Assembly: GCA_964247055.1 (NCBI GenBank)
Contig: OZ176053.1
Location: 1,550,001-1,614,000 of the forward strand
From: Paragordius varius
Lineage: Eukaryota; Nematomorpha
DNA: 64,000 bases
Direction: 5' to 3'
The position numbers and the translations under genes were made by a program. Position 1 is the stretch's first letter. The number at the start of each line of letters is the position of its first letter. This document shows positions 13,234 to 24,100 of this stretch, piece after piece. The notes under the pieces were generated by a model that was not told the origin of the DNA, searched no databases, and saw only the letters and a list, made by a program, of their open reading frames with translations.

Positions 13234-13279
<46 letters not shown>

Positions 13280-13428
13280 GACAAATGGAATTCAATGATA
13301 ATTTGGTATTTTATGATAACGAAATCCTTGAATGGGTCGAAATGATATATTCAGTGGCTCCCATTATTGATGGTCGTGTCAATCATATTTATGCTTCCAA
13401 GAAAATTATTTGGAGACAACAAAAATAA
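11041..13428 (+). CDS. Unrecognised protein, four 3' exons (5' end not found)
   Basis: Four exons join with consistent phases: 11041-11239 (after CATACAG), 11638-11770, 12482-12678 and 13276-13428, with a TAA stop at 13426-13428. Together they encode about 226 residues, starting DISHYEVQKL and ending IIWRQQK. Within are FTFDYHCAINISIV, LRIFEIIYNRPLHRLGR, TYLIFVEATPKYRWDH, YPRIYISEFKVTYTAETG and LEWVEMIYSV. No family is recognised. The alternating beta-like pattern, few Cys and no membrane segment suggest a globular protein, possibly secreted, but the N-terminus is missing. First-exon phase requires at least one upstream exon. Introns contain transposon copies (R3 at 11332-11562, R2 at 12815-13240). 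Alternative donors after KRW cannot be excluded. Confidence 0.7.
11332..11562. mobile_element. R3 Tc1/mariner-type MITE (intronic)
   Basis: Starts CAGTAAAAAATTAAAATAT followed by ACGGACAAAAC, and ends GTTTTGTCCGTACAA...GTACTG, flanked by TA. Lies in the first intron of the 11041-13428 gene. Other R3 copies: 27390-27671, 46898-47191, 55066-55349, and partial ones at about 41620-41838 and 45200-45392. Confidence 0.7.
12815..13274. repeat. R2 element with expanded internal repeats and (TA)n tail (intronic)
   Basis: Left part has three TTCAAATTCA-type units. The right part (13040-13235) is expanded into about eight tandem units of TTGTTCAAGGGTGAATTTG, giving an Asn/Ser/Leu-rich false frame on the minus strand. 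It runs into a (TA)n tract at about 13237-13274 that abuts the last exon of the 11041-13428 gene. Confidence 0.7.
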
Positions 13429-13744
13429 CTTTTACAATATATATTTTATATTTATTAACCGCCACAATAAATGAAGCCAAACCATGTTTTATTCTTTATT
13501 TTCCTAACTCTCCATAAAACCACGTGTCTTGCAAGTCACTTTTTTTGGAAAAAAAGTATTACCTATTTACCGCCAATTATGTCGACCCAGAGATTATTTT
13601 TTGATAAAACTTAATGGGAAAAAGATCAAACATCGTTATTCGGGAGATAATCGAAGTTTTTAACCTGAACAATTCTAAATTTTGTTTTTAAAGCGGCAAA
13701 TGTAAAAATTAAATGGTGTATGAAGATTTGTTTTTAACCGATTT

Positions 13745-14165
13745 ATTGGTTAAAAAATATACGAAGGGGTTAACACAAATGGCTTCGCGAGCTGCATTTT
13801 GCCGCAAAATCACCTGCGATGCACTTGTACAGATTTATATAAGACCATAAAATGCAAGCACAATTTAACATTTTTTTCTACGACTTGCCAATTGGATAAA
13901 CTAATTTAAAAAATTGATAAATAAATATTATACTAAGATTTTGTAAGCATATATTAGCAAATAATGGATTTCCAAATTTTTCCCGGGTCGCACATAAAGT
14001 CTCTAAGGGCCGCATGTTGACATTTTTGAGAGTAGTTGTTATAAAATATTTCTTATCCATGTTGCAGGCACCTAATGAATATAAATAAATTTTTAATTCC
14101 TTCATACATATCAAATACTTTAAATAAATGTTTACTCAAACACCACGGCCGCATGTGGTCATAAA
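13745..14165. mobile_element. R6 hAT-like MITE
   Basis: Left end GGGTTAACACAAATGGCTTC then GCGAGCTGCAT; right part CTAAGGGCCGCATGTTGAC. Similar GC-rich ends flanking an AT-rich core occur at 29946-30300, 46000-46330 and 60765-61105. Ends of this type (GGTGT.CAACACAAATGGC, GGGCCGCA) are common for nonautonomous hAT elements. Confidence 0.6.
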
Positions 14166-14269
14166 AGTGCTTTTTATAGCCCCAAAATAATTATTAAATT
14201 TTGAAAAACTTAAATAGAAATAAAAATATCTAATAATGTTTTAAAAAGCATAATATTTATCGGTCCTGC

Positions 14270-14400
14270 ACTTCAAAAGTGTCATTGAATACTTCAAGTT
14301 GATCCTTGAATATTTCAATATGCTTTTTAAACACTTCAAGTTAATCCTTCAACACTTCAAGTAGGTCGTTGAACATTTCTAGTTTGCGGTTTTTTTAACT
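14270..14400. repeat. Minisatellite of ~20 bp units
   Basis: About six diverged units built on ACACTTCAAGTTRATCCTTG. The unit resembles the outer flank of R1 (TTTAACACTTC.ATTCAAATT), a copy of which starts about 115 bases further on. Confidence 0.6.
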
Positions 14401-14512
14401 TTCATCCAAATCGTATATCATTCATCTATTTTATCATTTTTAACTATTTTCTTTATTTAACACAAACTTTTAAATCAATATCATTTTTATCATTGAAATC
14501 GTATACCTTCTT

Positions 14513-15083
14513 TAACACTTCAATTCAAATTGGGGTATCTAAATACCCCAGACAAAATTTGAGTTAGGATTTTTAAAAAACTACTGAAGAAAACGGTCCC
14601 AATTTAAATTTTTGCTTCTATCCTAATAAAAATTATATAAAAATGATAAAATATCTAGAAAAATATTCATTTTGAAAAAAAAAGTTACATGTCAAACTAC
14701 TCCGGCGCCATTTTTATTTTAAAAAATCTTTGCCAAATATCGTCTTCATTTAATTTTAAAGGTAAAATTAAAGCTAACTTTTTCTTTAAATTACATCTAA
14801 TATTGATGGAAATAGAAAATGCGGTTTATTTTGTAATATTTTTGAATTTTACCATTGCACACATGTCACGTTCAATAAATTTTTACCTTTCGGTTTTAGC
14901 TTAAAATAAGTAATATCAAGTATTTTCGAAATTTTTTTATATATTTCTGTTTATTAATGTTACATAAGTGCAAAATTTTGCCATGGTTTCGATTTCTTCC
15001 ATATTTTTAAAGAATTTAATTTTATGCACGCCTGGGGTATTTAACTACCCCATTTTGAATCGAAGGACTAAAATGAATGTGAT
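14513..15083 (-). mobile_element. R1 foldback element
   Basis: Starts TTCAAATTGGGGTATCTAAA and ends ACTACCCCATTTTGAATC followed by GAAGGACTAAAATG. Same body as 40441-41010, inverted. The 71-residue open frame inside it is not conserved as a protein between copies. The remaining sequence up to 15425 shows nothing recognisable. Confidence 0.7.
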
Positions 15084-15425
15084 GTATCCAAGTGTTAATA
15101 CTTTCTAAAATATTTTTTATATTATTAAGATTTTTACATATAAATAAAAAACACACAAGTTTCTGGGTCATTAATTAGAGCTAGTAATAATTTTGTTGGA
15201 AAAATTTAATTTGAAAGAAAAAAGTGGTTTTCAGATAAAATTCATTTATTTTTAGTAAATAAACACAAAATGTATAAATAAATAGTGTTAAAATATAAAA
15301 AAAATACATGCAAAAATTATGGATAAATTTTTTATAAATTTTAAGCACCATTTTGAAGTGTTAAAAGACCAAAATGTTTAATTAACTTGAAATATTCAAA
15401 AACTTGCACTGTTAAGGACACTCGC

Positions 15426-18400
15426 ATGGTATATATGTTCTTGCCTCTACAAAAAAATAATTTTTTGCATTTCGATTTTGGTGAGTACCATTAATTATAA
15501 CGAAACATATATAATTTATTTAATCGATGATTGGTTGGTGAACTCTGCATCTCTATAATAAAAGTATTTTTAAAGTAATCATGATAGGGATATTGTAATT
15601 TAATATTTGCATTTTATAGTCTTTCGGGAGTACTACGAAAAGTATAAATCAATAAAACCCTTTTACCAAATTTTTTTGGATTCACTAAATTTAATGACAC
15701 AATACAAATATTTTTAACTTTAAAATATTTATGATTACAACACCAATAATTAATCATTGTTAAGGTTTGTTTTAATTAAAATAAGTAATCCTTTAATATG
15801 TTTGGAAATAACAAAACTTCAAAATAATTTTTTCCATATTATATTTTTTTTTTCTTTTAATTATAATTTATTGAGTTTTAAAAAAATATTTTATCGATTT
15901 TAAAGGTTATTACGGTTTTTGACAGCCTACACAATATGTTTTAGCGAATGGCCATTTAATTTATATGTATGCTGCTAGTAAATATTTATTAAATTATCCT
16001 CATAGTAGTTTTGCCTCCATCTACAAAATTAATAAAAAATCCACACCTACATCTAAAAATGTTATAAAATCTAATGTATGGACAACATCTACAAACAAAT
16101 TTACCATTTACAAAAAAATAAATAATACATCATATACTCCATCGAAAGATACCAGATCTTTAAATTCACGTAATTCAACACATACACAACTATCCGCTTG
16201 TCGAGAAAAGATATTAAAGAAGTATAAAATACGATATGTTGAAAAATCAAAAGCTTCTCCTATTGCTTACAAAACCGTTAGTCGGCAAAAGTCAATTAAG
16301 CATACACCATATAACAAAATATCTCCTTATAAAACTAAATATGTAAATAATGTATCTTATGATGTATCCCGGTATTTTAATAATTAATTTTTTTAGATAT
16401 ATACTCAAACGGAGTAAATGTGTGTTGTTGCAAAAATCTTTTACATCCAATGACAAATCGGTAACTTTTGATAAAAAGTCTGCCAATTGTAAAAAGCATT
16501 GCATCTTTTTTAATCGCTTTGGAAGGTGTACTAGATCACCTCATTGTCCATACATTCACGATGTCAAAAAGATTACTGTTTGTGTTAGGTAAAATTTAAA
16601 TTATCGACTTATTCAAATTTTTGCAAATTTATTATATAATTTTTACGAACCACAGAACTATATGATCTATTAAAGATTTAGCCGATTTTATTTATTTTCA
16701 ATATTGTAAATGTACATGGCTAAAAAATGTTGATCCACTTTTTGGATACATCCGCCCTTTTATATAAATTATAAAAATAGCCATAAAAAAGTGCTCATTT
16801 TTGAAGTTTATTAATCTTTAAGTTTATATAATTTTTTTTCATATAATTATTGTTAGGTATCTCAGAGGTAGTTGTTCTGTAGTGAATTGTCCATTTTCTC
16901 ACAAAATTTCGAGTAAAACAAAGTTGCCGGTTTGTAAATACTTTCTTCGTGGAGGTTTATGCGACAAAACAGCTGATGTTTGTCCATACCCCCACATATA
17001 CTATGGCCCCTCAACTAATAATGTTACTTCAAACAACATTAACAAAAACCCTTACATCAAAAGAAATACTAAGGTTAGGCATTTTTTTGGTATTGTTTAC
17101 AATAATAAAAAAATTAATAAAAAAAGAAGTAAAAATACAGCTTAATTTGCATGGAATTATAACATTAGAGACCCTCAGTTTCACATATCTTAGAATTATA
17201 TGGATATGTAGAAAAAATTCTGCAAAAAATGACACTTTTGCTTTTAAAAGCATGTCTTTTTATAAATAAAACTTTGGCCTTTTATCTTTACTCTCCGTAT
17301 AGCAATTGCTGTTGTAAAAGTTTTACCTTGCATAATTTTTATCTTATTATTTTTAGATCCAAGCAAAGTACAAACCCCCAAATTTACTGTCTTATGTAAC
17401 AAAACGAAGAAGTTTTACACCATTGAATTATTCCTCTTGCTCTGCGTAAAAACTTTTTTTTCGATTTTTGTTTTGTCAAATTATTATGTAAATATGTATT
17501 CCGCTTATATATATATATATATTATCATCAATCATTTTTGTAAGTCGTTTCTTCATGGTTTTGTAATTTGAGGCAAGGTTTTACGGATTATATGCCCTTA
17601 TAAACCAACCCCTTTAACTCAGAGGTGAGGGTACCTTATTCGCTGCACCAGGCTAGAGAATGTCTAAAAAGACTACGATTTTCTCAAATCGACCTCCTCC
17701 GTTGGCCTTACACATCGTGTAAGTTTCCGGACATCACCACGTGGAGGTGGAGGTAGGATTTTGTATAAAAGATAATAATAATAATTTACAAATACAACCA
17801 GAATTAATTAAATCCATATGGCAAAAATATATGGAGCAAAATCTAAACAACCCTTTAACACCCATAATAAATTCTGACCGAGATCCCTGTTGTGGCCCAT
17901 TAAATACATTCACAATACAAGAAATTGAGATTGCTTTAGACCAAATGAAATCAAACAAGGCTTCGGGCCCTAGTGAACTATGTTTTGATATCATTAAATT
18001 AATACCCAATATAACCATGCTTCTAACAAATTTATTTAACAAAATAATAGATGAAATGAAAATACCCAAAGACTGGGAAAAAAGCATTATATTTCCCATT
18101 TTCAAAAATAAAGGAGATATCCTAACCTGTTCCTCATACAGGCCCTTAAAACTTCTTGAACATGGGTTAAAAATTTTTGAAATGTGCCTCAAAAATCGTA
18201 TCATCCAGCTCATATCAATTAATCCAATGCAATTCGCCTTTTCAGCGGACAAAAGCACAATCGATCCAATTTTCCTACTCAGACAATTACAAGATAAATA
18301 CCGAGCAAAAGGTCGTAAACTATTTCACCTTTTTGTCGATTTAGAAAAGGCTTACGACTCAGTACCTAGAGCACTAATAATAGAATCACTGCGCTACAAC

Positions 18401-19537
18401 AACGTAGATGAATATACCATTAAGTTAATTATGTTAATCTACACTAACTCAATCAGTTGTGTTCTTACTCCTGTTGGGAATTCAGAGTATTTTAGTATAA
18501 ATACTGGGCTGCATCAGGGATCTGTCCTTAGCCCACTTCTTTTTATAGCTATAATTGATTACATAACAAAAGATATGAGAGAAGGTCTGCCTTATGAAAT
18601 TCTTTATGCAGACGACCTCATAATCACTGCCGAAGATATTTCAATACTCGAAAATAAATATCTTATATGGTCAAAACAATTACATAAATACGGTCTTAAA
18701 ATCAATACAAACAAAACTAAAATTCTAATCACAGGAGATGAACATAAAACTATAAAGTTCCCATGCCCAGTGTGCACCACTGAGGTAAAACTAAACTCAC
18801 TTTGTTGTACAAAATGCAGAAATTGGGTCCATAAAAAATGTTCCAACATAAAAGGAAAGTTAATTAATAATAATAATTTCATCTGCACACCATGTGCTTC
18901 ATCAATACCACAGCCAATATCGAATCCACGTACTATAAACTTTAATGGAGATAAACTAGAAGTGGTAACATCTTTTCCATATCTGGGCGATTATATAGCA
19001 TCTGATGGTTCTTTGAGGGATGCCATTTCTCATAGAATCAGACAAGGATGGGCCAAATTCAATCAATTAAAATATATTTTAACTAATAAAAATATCAAAT
19101 CGAATCACAAGATAAAGATTTACAAAATGGGAATAAGACCAGCTATGACATACGCTACAGAAACCTGGGCCCTTACAGCAACAGACCTAAATAGACTTAC
19201 TAGAGCTGAAAATCACATGCTCAAAATCTGCAACAATAATTTTGATAATACCATAGAAGAAGATGAACCCATAGCTCTATTCATCCAGCGCAATCGATTG
19301 CGATATTACGGACATATTCAACGTATGAATTCCGATAACTGGGTCCAAAAAATACAACATTTAAATATACCCGGCCCAAACAGAAAAGGCCGCCCTAAGC
19401 TCACATGGTCCAAACAGCTGACCCAAGATCTATCACACTTCAATATTGAACACGAACAAGTCTTTGATAGGACATTGTTCAGGAAGTTGGTGCATGGAAA
19501 CCCCAGATACCCTGGGACCTAAAATGAATGGATGGAT

Positions 19538-19570
<33 letters not shown>

Positions 19571-20057
19571 AATCTTGATTATATTACATTTTAAACTAAT
19601 TATTTTAATTTTTGTGATTTTAAATTTTATATATAATACATTACACACCCTCAATACAGATTATCTAAAAAGTATACCAAAACAAATACATCATTGTCCA
19701 AGGGCCATTTAAACAAAAGCCGCCACACCTATAAACGGCCAGTAGATTCGTATAAAAAAATATTTAGCGGCAATAATAAAAAGACCAAAACAGAAAATAA
19801 ATACGATCCAAATTTTAAATTTCCTAACGTGCCTCCAATCATTCGATTAACAAAGGGCAATGCCGAAAAATCTTTAAAAAAATCCGCAAAAACAAATTTA
19901 ACCAACAATAAAAAACAAAAATCCCTAAAAGGTAAATGTAAAAATAATTTATTTGATACAAAAAAAGTTTTACACTTTTTGAACAATATATATTTTAGAT
20001 GAGATTAGTGATAGTGAAATGGAAAAGTTATTACAAAACTTTTTTAAACCCAAATAA
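15426..20057 (+). CDS. ZC3H3: ZC3H3-like CCCH zinc-finger protein
   Basis: Nuclear RNA-binding protein; the vertebrate relative takes part in mRNA polyadenylation and export (family knowledge). Proposed exons: 15426-15480, 15945-16371, 16415-16588, 16857-17073, 17357-17445, 19660-19931, 19999-20057, about 430 residues, all phases matching. Exons 3-4 hold three adjacent fingers. The first is C-X8-C-X5-C-X3-H (KHCIFFNRFGRC, CPYIHD), the second starts CVRYLRGSC with CPFSH, and the third is CKYFLRGGLC with CPYPH. The spacing and the YIHD, PFSH and YPH words match ZC3H3; human ZC3H3 has five fingers, so two are missing. The N-terminal part is basic and Ser/Thr/Lys-rich. Least certain are exon 1 and the exon 2/3 junction, where a 43-base intron needs the acceptor ACGGAG rather than the better TTTTTTAG. 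A retroelement fills intron 5. Confidence 0.8.
17577..19568 (+). mobile_element. 5'-truncated non-LTR retrotransposon (RTE-like) in a ZC3H3 intron
   Basis: A GC-richer leader of about 165 bases (17577-17740) is followed directly by a long reverse-transcriptase frame and by a TGGATGGATGGA plus (TA)n tail at 19527-19568. A simple-repeat tail is usual for RTE-type elements. Orientation is the same as the host gene. No endonuclease domain is present, so the copy is truncated or internally deleted. A target-site duplication could not be read because both edges lie in low-complexity TA sequence. Confidence 0.85.
17741..19522 (+). CDS. Reverse transcriptase with internal PHD-like zinc finger
   Basis: Open frame of 593 residues from a GTG; the true start is lost. 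Order of blocks: MKSNKASGPSELCFD near 68-83, then IIFPIFKNK.D..CSSYRPL, VDLEKAYDSVPRALI, GLHQGSVLSPLLF and YEILYADD (catalytic YADD near 287-290). Next is a C4HC3 finger near 339-383 (CPVC, CTKC, HKKC, CTPC), then the thumb-like part LGDYIASDGSL...RPAMTYATETWAL, and LRYYGHIQRM...GRPKLTW near the end. A PHD-like finger between the active site and thumb is known in some non-LTR families. The frame has no stops, so this copy is fairly young. Confidence 0.88.
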   Translation: MEVEVGFCIKDNNNNLQIQPELIKSIWQKYMEQNLNNPLTPIINSDRDPCCGPLNTFTIQEIEIALDQMKSNKASGPSELCFDIIKLIPNITMLLTNLFNKIIDEMKIPKDWEKSIIFPIFKNKGDILTCSSYRPLKLLEHGLKIFEMCLKNRIIQLISINPMQFAFSADKSTIDPIFLLRQLQDKYRAKGRKLFHLFVDLEKAYDSVPRALIIESLRYNNVDEYTIKLIMLIYTNSISCVLTPVGNSEYFSINTGLHQGSVLSPLLFIAIIDYITKDMREGLPYEILYADDLIITAEDISILENKYLIWSKQLHKYGLKINTNKTKILITGDEHKTIKFPCPVCTTEVKLNSLCCTKCRNWVHKKCSNIKGKLINNNNFICTPCASSIPQPISNPRTINFNGDKLEVVTSFPYLGDYIASDGSLRDAISHRIRQGWAKFNQLKYILTNKNIKSNHKIKIYKMGIRPAMTYATETWALTATDLNRLTRAENHMLKICNNNFDNTIEEDEPIALFIQRNRLRYYGHIQRMNSDNWVQKIQHLNIPGPNRKGRPKLTWSKQLTQDLSHFNIEHEQVFDRTLFRKLVHGNPRYPGT

Positions 20058-20245
20058 CCCAGTGTACGTTCGGATATACCGCCTCTCCTTAGAGCTCTAT
20101 GCAATTTGCCCTAAACCGTGTCAGTAATTTATTTTTTTTAAATTAAATTAAATTTATTATATCTAATGTTGTACAATAAAATAAATGTTTGATAAAATAA
20201 ATTTTATGAATTAATGTTTAAAAACGATTTATATTACTAGGAACT

Positions 20246-20467
20246 AATATACCATTTATACTTTTTCAAATTCACCCTGAAATAAATTTTTAAATACTAC
20301 TAATGTTTAATATTAAATAAATGAAATTTTATCTAAAAAACTGAAAAAATAGAAAACCAAGCCATAAAGATATATTTCATATTAATAATGAGTGTCAGCC
20401 CGAAAACAAATAATTTATTTTTAGGGTGTAAATAGTTCGAGGGTAAATTCTAATTGTAAATATTATA
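20246..20467. repeat. R2 foldback element
   Basis: Starts ATATACCATTTATA with TTCAAATTCACCC inside, and ends AATTCTAATTGTAAATAT. It lies between the 3' ends of the ZC3H3-like gene and syntaxin-5. The rest of 20058-21137 shows no gene. Confidence 0.6.
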
Positions 20468-21137
20468 TTTTTGTTTCTTAAACAAATCTCTATATCTGGT
20501 AAAAAATATTAAAGGTAGTAATTATATTTCAAAACTCCTTATAATACCTTGAAGATAAATAAGCCTTTTTCAAAGAAATGTGCTGAATTTTGAAAATTTA
20601 ATTTACTATTAATAATTAATTGTTAAATCTTCTTTGTGAATGTGGTGCAGAACTACTGTAAATTCTATCTTTACATTTGTTCTTTAAACTGTTTTTAAGA
20701 ATATAATAAATAGTAATGACAAGTGGTTTTCATATGAAATTACAACATATATTTAATACACTGTAATTATTATATTTTTGAGCTGACACAACGGATATAA
20801 TTTATGACCGGTCAGGCACTTTTCAGATAATCATCCAAGTTTAAAAATTTACATTAAAATAATTATTCCATCAACCTAAATTAATCACACAACAACATTA
20901 ATATTTATAATTTTGGTTGAACAAAATATTTTTTTGTCATTGGAATAATTTCTATTATTGCAAATATAATTCAGCTAAAATTAAATGAATTTATTGGGTG
21001 AATTTTCGATTATTACTACTAATCTTTGTCAAATGTAAAAAATAAAACTTAATTATAAACTATTTTGCTAAAATACCCATTATAAATCATGAATAAAAGA
21101 TAGTAAATAATTTATTTTAGTTAAGAATAAATAGTAG

Positions 21138-24100
21138 TTATGCAAAAAATAGTACAAATATAAGAACAAAAATAATAAGGATTGCAAATATTTTAATCAT
21201 TAACCAACGGTTGGAGGATAAACTACGGAAATATCTCAGGATTTCTGTGTGAGCGCCTTCGATGCTTAATACGGTAGATTCAACATGCGTATCAATTCTA
21301 AATATTTTGCATATATCAATGATAATTTTTTTTAATTTGCCGATATTTCCAAAACCTTGACAGCGTAATAAAAGTAAGATATTAAATGATAAAAAAAATT
21401 GAAACAAAATTTTACCAAAATATCATCGCTACAAGTTAGAGTATTAAAATTTTTCGTTAAATATGTAGGTTTATAAGAAAATATCAATAGTTAGATATAC
21501 AGTTTAAATTCACCCTAAAATATATTATGTGTTTTTTGAGATTAATATTACTGCATTTTAAAATTTTGTATGTGATCAAATTAATACTGAAAAAATAATA
21601 TGCCATAAAATATCTAATTTTAATGATGAGTTAGTTATATTAGACCCATTTTTTTAGGGCAAATTTAAATTGTTCAATGAATTTGAATTGTAAATGGTAT
21701 ATTAAAATTAATTATAAAATATATGATTGTAAATTTGTTTAGCAAAAAAATTTCAACCAGTATTTATTTTCTGGTTGCAAGTTAGTAAGGGCATCCTCAT
21801 AACACTTAATTAATGGTAAATTGATAAAAGAATACAACTGTATTCACTAAATATTATATCTAGATTTAGTACAAGGAAAATTAAAGTTATTTTATGAAGA
21901 ATTTGCTAAATCTAAATTTTAGGTTATTGCTATTAATTATTCTAATTAATAACCGCCATCTACTTTATATAACTTTAAAAAAATCTAAGTTGTCATAAGC
22001 TAATGCAATAAATTTCAGTATTCTGTAACATTTATATATAGTTTTGCCAAAAATTTCAAAAAAGCGCATGTAATTAATAAAAAAAATTATTTTAATAATG
22101 TTTCAATAGTATTTACCGAACAAGTTTTACGATACTTAGTTAATCAATCATAAGTTAAAATAGTATAATGTTTAATCAACTGCTAAAAGTAATAGGTCGT
22201 TAAGATATTATGTAGGTCGATGGAACTTTTTTGATCAAGCTTGGCAAAGTTTAGATTTTATATGCCCTTAAATTTTAACACTCCATAACCTTTTGGAGGT
22301 AGTTTTATATCCTAGAGCGACTAAAAATTTGAATATATTAAAGGGTACTTAAAGTATAAAGCCGTATTAAAAAATGCGTTCTTTAGCCTTTTAAACGCAT
22401 GTTACAATTTTTAAAAAAAGATTGTAAAAAAAACCTTATCTCAAACTTTTTTGCATTTTAAATTTTTTTATATCGCTATTGCAATAGGCAAATAAATGTA
22501 CATTATAATTAGAAAATGTAAATAATTAACTTTAAAAGCTTTCCTACTACACCTTACCAGCAAAAACTAGCTATACTTTGATTTTAATATCAGCTATTTC
22601 TTTCAATCGTGTTTTAGAGTTAGAATCTAGAAAGTCACAAAACTTTAAGAAATATCAGCTTTTTTATCTAATACATGAGAACAATGGTTGATAATTAAAT
22701 TTTAACTAAAAATACTTTGTGTAGTTTATTTACAAAACGAGCTCTAAAATATAAGGACCCAAAAAGTAAACTAGGACAAAAAAGTGAAAAGGTAATGAAA
22801 TGTTAATGTAAAAAATTAAATTAATAAATACAATTATAAACAGCTTTTAAAACTTTGTTTTTGATTAGTTTTGCTTAAATGTTACTTGAATAACTCATTT
22901 TCAAGCGTTAAAAAATTATATTCTTTCGATAATCGGTAAAAACCTTGACACTCTTTAAATTTAGTTAATATCCAACAAATTTCTACCTTTGTATAACTTC
23001 CTCCTGTTCCCTCACCATCGTAGCCAATTGGGTAAAAAGACCACCCAGTTCAATAATGGTACTTTCTACGCTTTGTATTGCGGCTGAACGACTTTCATCA
23101 TACACGGATGTGGTTTGGTCTTCACGAATAGCTAGCGTTTGAATTTGATGAGTTTTTGGATAATTATTCGAATTATTGTTATCTGGCATATCAAGAGCCA
23201 CATTATGATCGGATAATTGTGAGCTTTTTGTACTACTTGAACTAAGGTTACCAAGTGCATTTGGGCGCGTTCGTGAAGGCGGTTGATGATAGGAATGGGG
23301 TGGTGAAGCCATTACAGATTTTTCTAAACTTGTCGTAAAACGAGAGAGAGCAAAAGATTAGAGTTAAAGAAAAATACAATAATGGTAAATGAGGGATTGA
23401 TTATGTTTTGTAATATAACAGTTGTTAAATCCGTAAGATAATGATAAACGAAAATTAAATAGAAAATGAATTGAAAGTTTTATTTATTAACAGAAATTAT
23501 AAATGATATGGGAAATCCTTTCGTCAAAGTTTCGTGCTTGTTAGCACTCATCAGTACAACACAACTAGTTAACTAATTGGGGTTTTTACATAACGATTTC
23601 GTGATATTATATCTATCCAAATATGCAATTTTGTTATGCATTCGGTTATACAATTTAAAATTAAATTGAAAATCTGAAAACAAACTGAAAATTAACATTA
23701 GGTTTGACCCTTATATTAACTGTTATTTCTATTACCTTTTAAAATTGATATTTCTTTGTAATTGTATAAAATTACTTATACCCCCTTTCACAATCTTATT
23801 TATACCAAATTATCAGGTAAAATGCAATATGTATATGAGTCACATTCTTCAAACGAACAATATATTTTTGTTTATCATACTTACGAAATCTGAGGAATTC
23901 TCCTGCAGCAGACGATGAACCGCCATTCTGAATTCCACTTTCTGCCGTGAGTGTTCTGGCTTTTTGGGTCGCAGTTTCAAACAGAGCATCGGCTCTTTGT
24001 TGCCGTTCTTTTAATACCTGAATGAAAATAAAAATAATTTTTAATTTAACTCAAAACAAAATATATATCTAAAAAAGTTTTCACAAAAAAGATCGTAATA

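Noticed and set aside
14270-14400. Evenly spaced repeats as a CRISPR-like array
   Set aside because: Units are about 20 bases, diverged, with no unique spacers, in animal DNA; a minisatellite fits.
14689-14904. 71-residue frame in an R1 element as a transposase fragment
   Set aside because: Other R1 copies do not keep this frame, and it has no transposase motif.
17734-18258. 174-residue minus-strand frame
   Set aside because: Antisense shadow of the reverse transcriptase.
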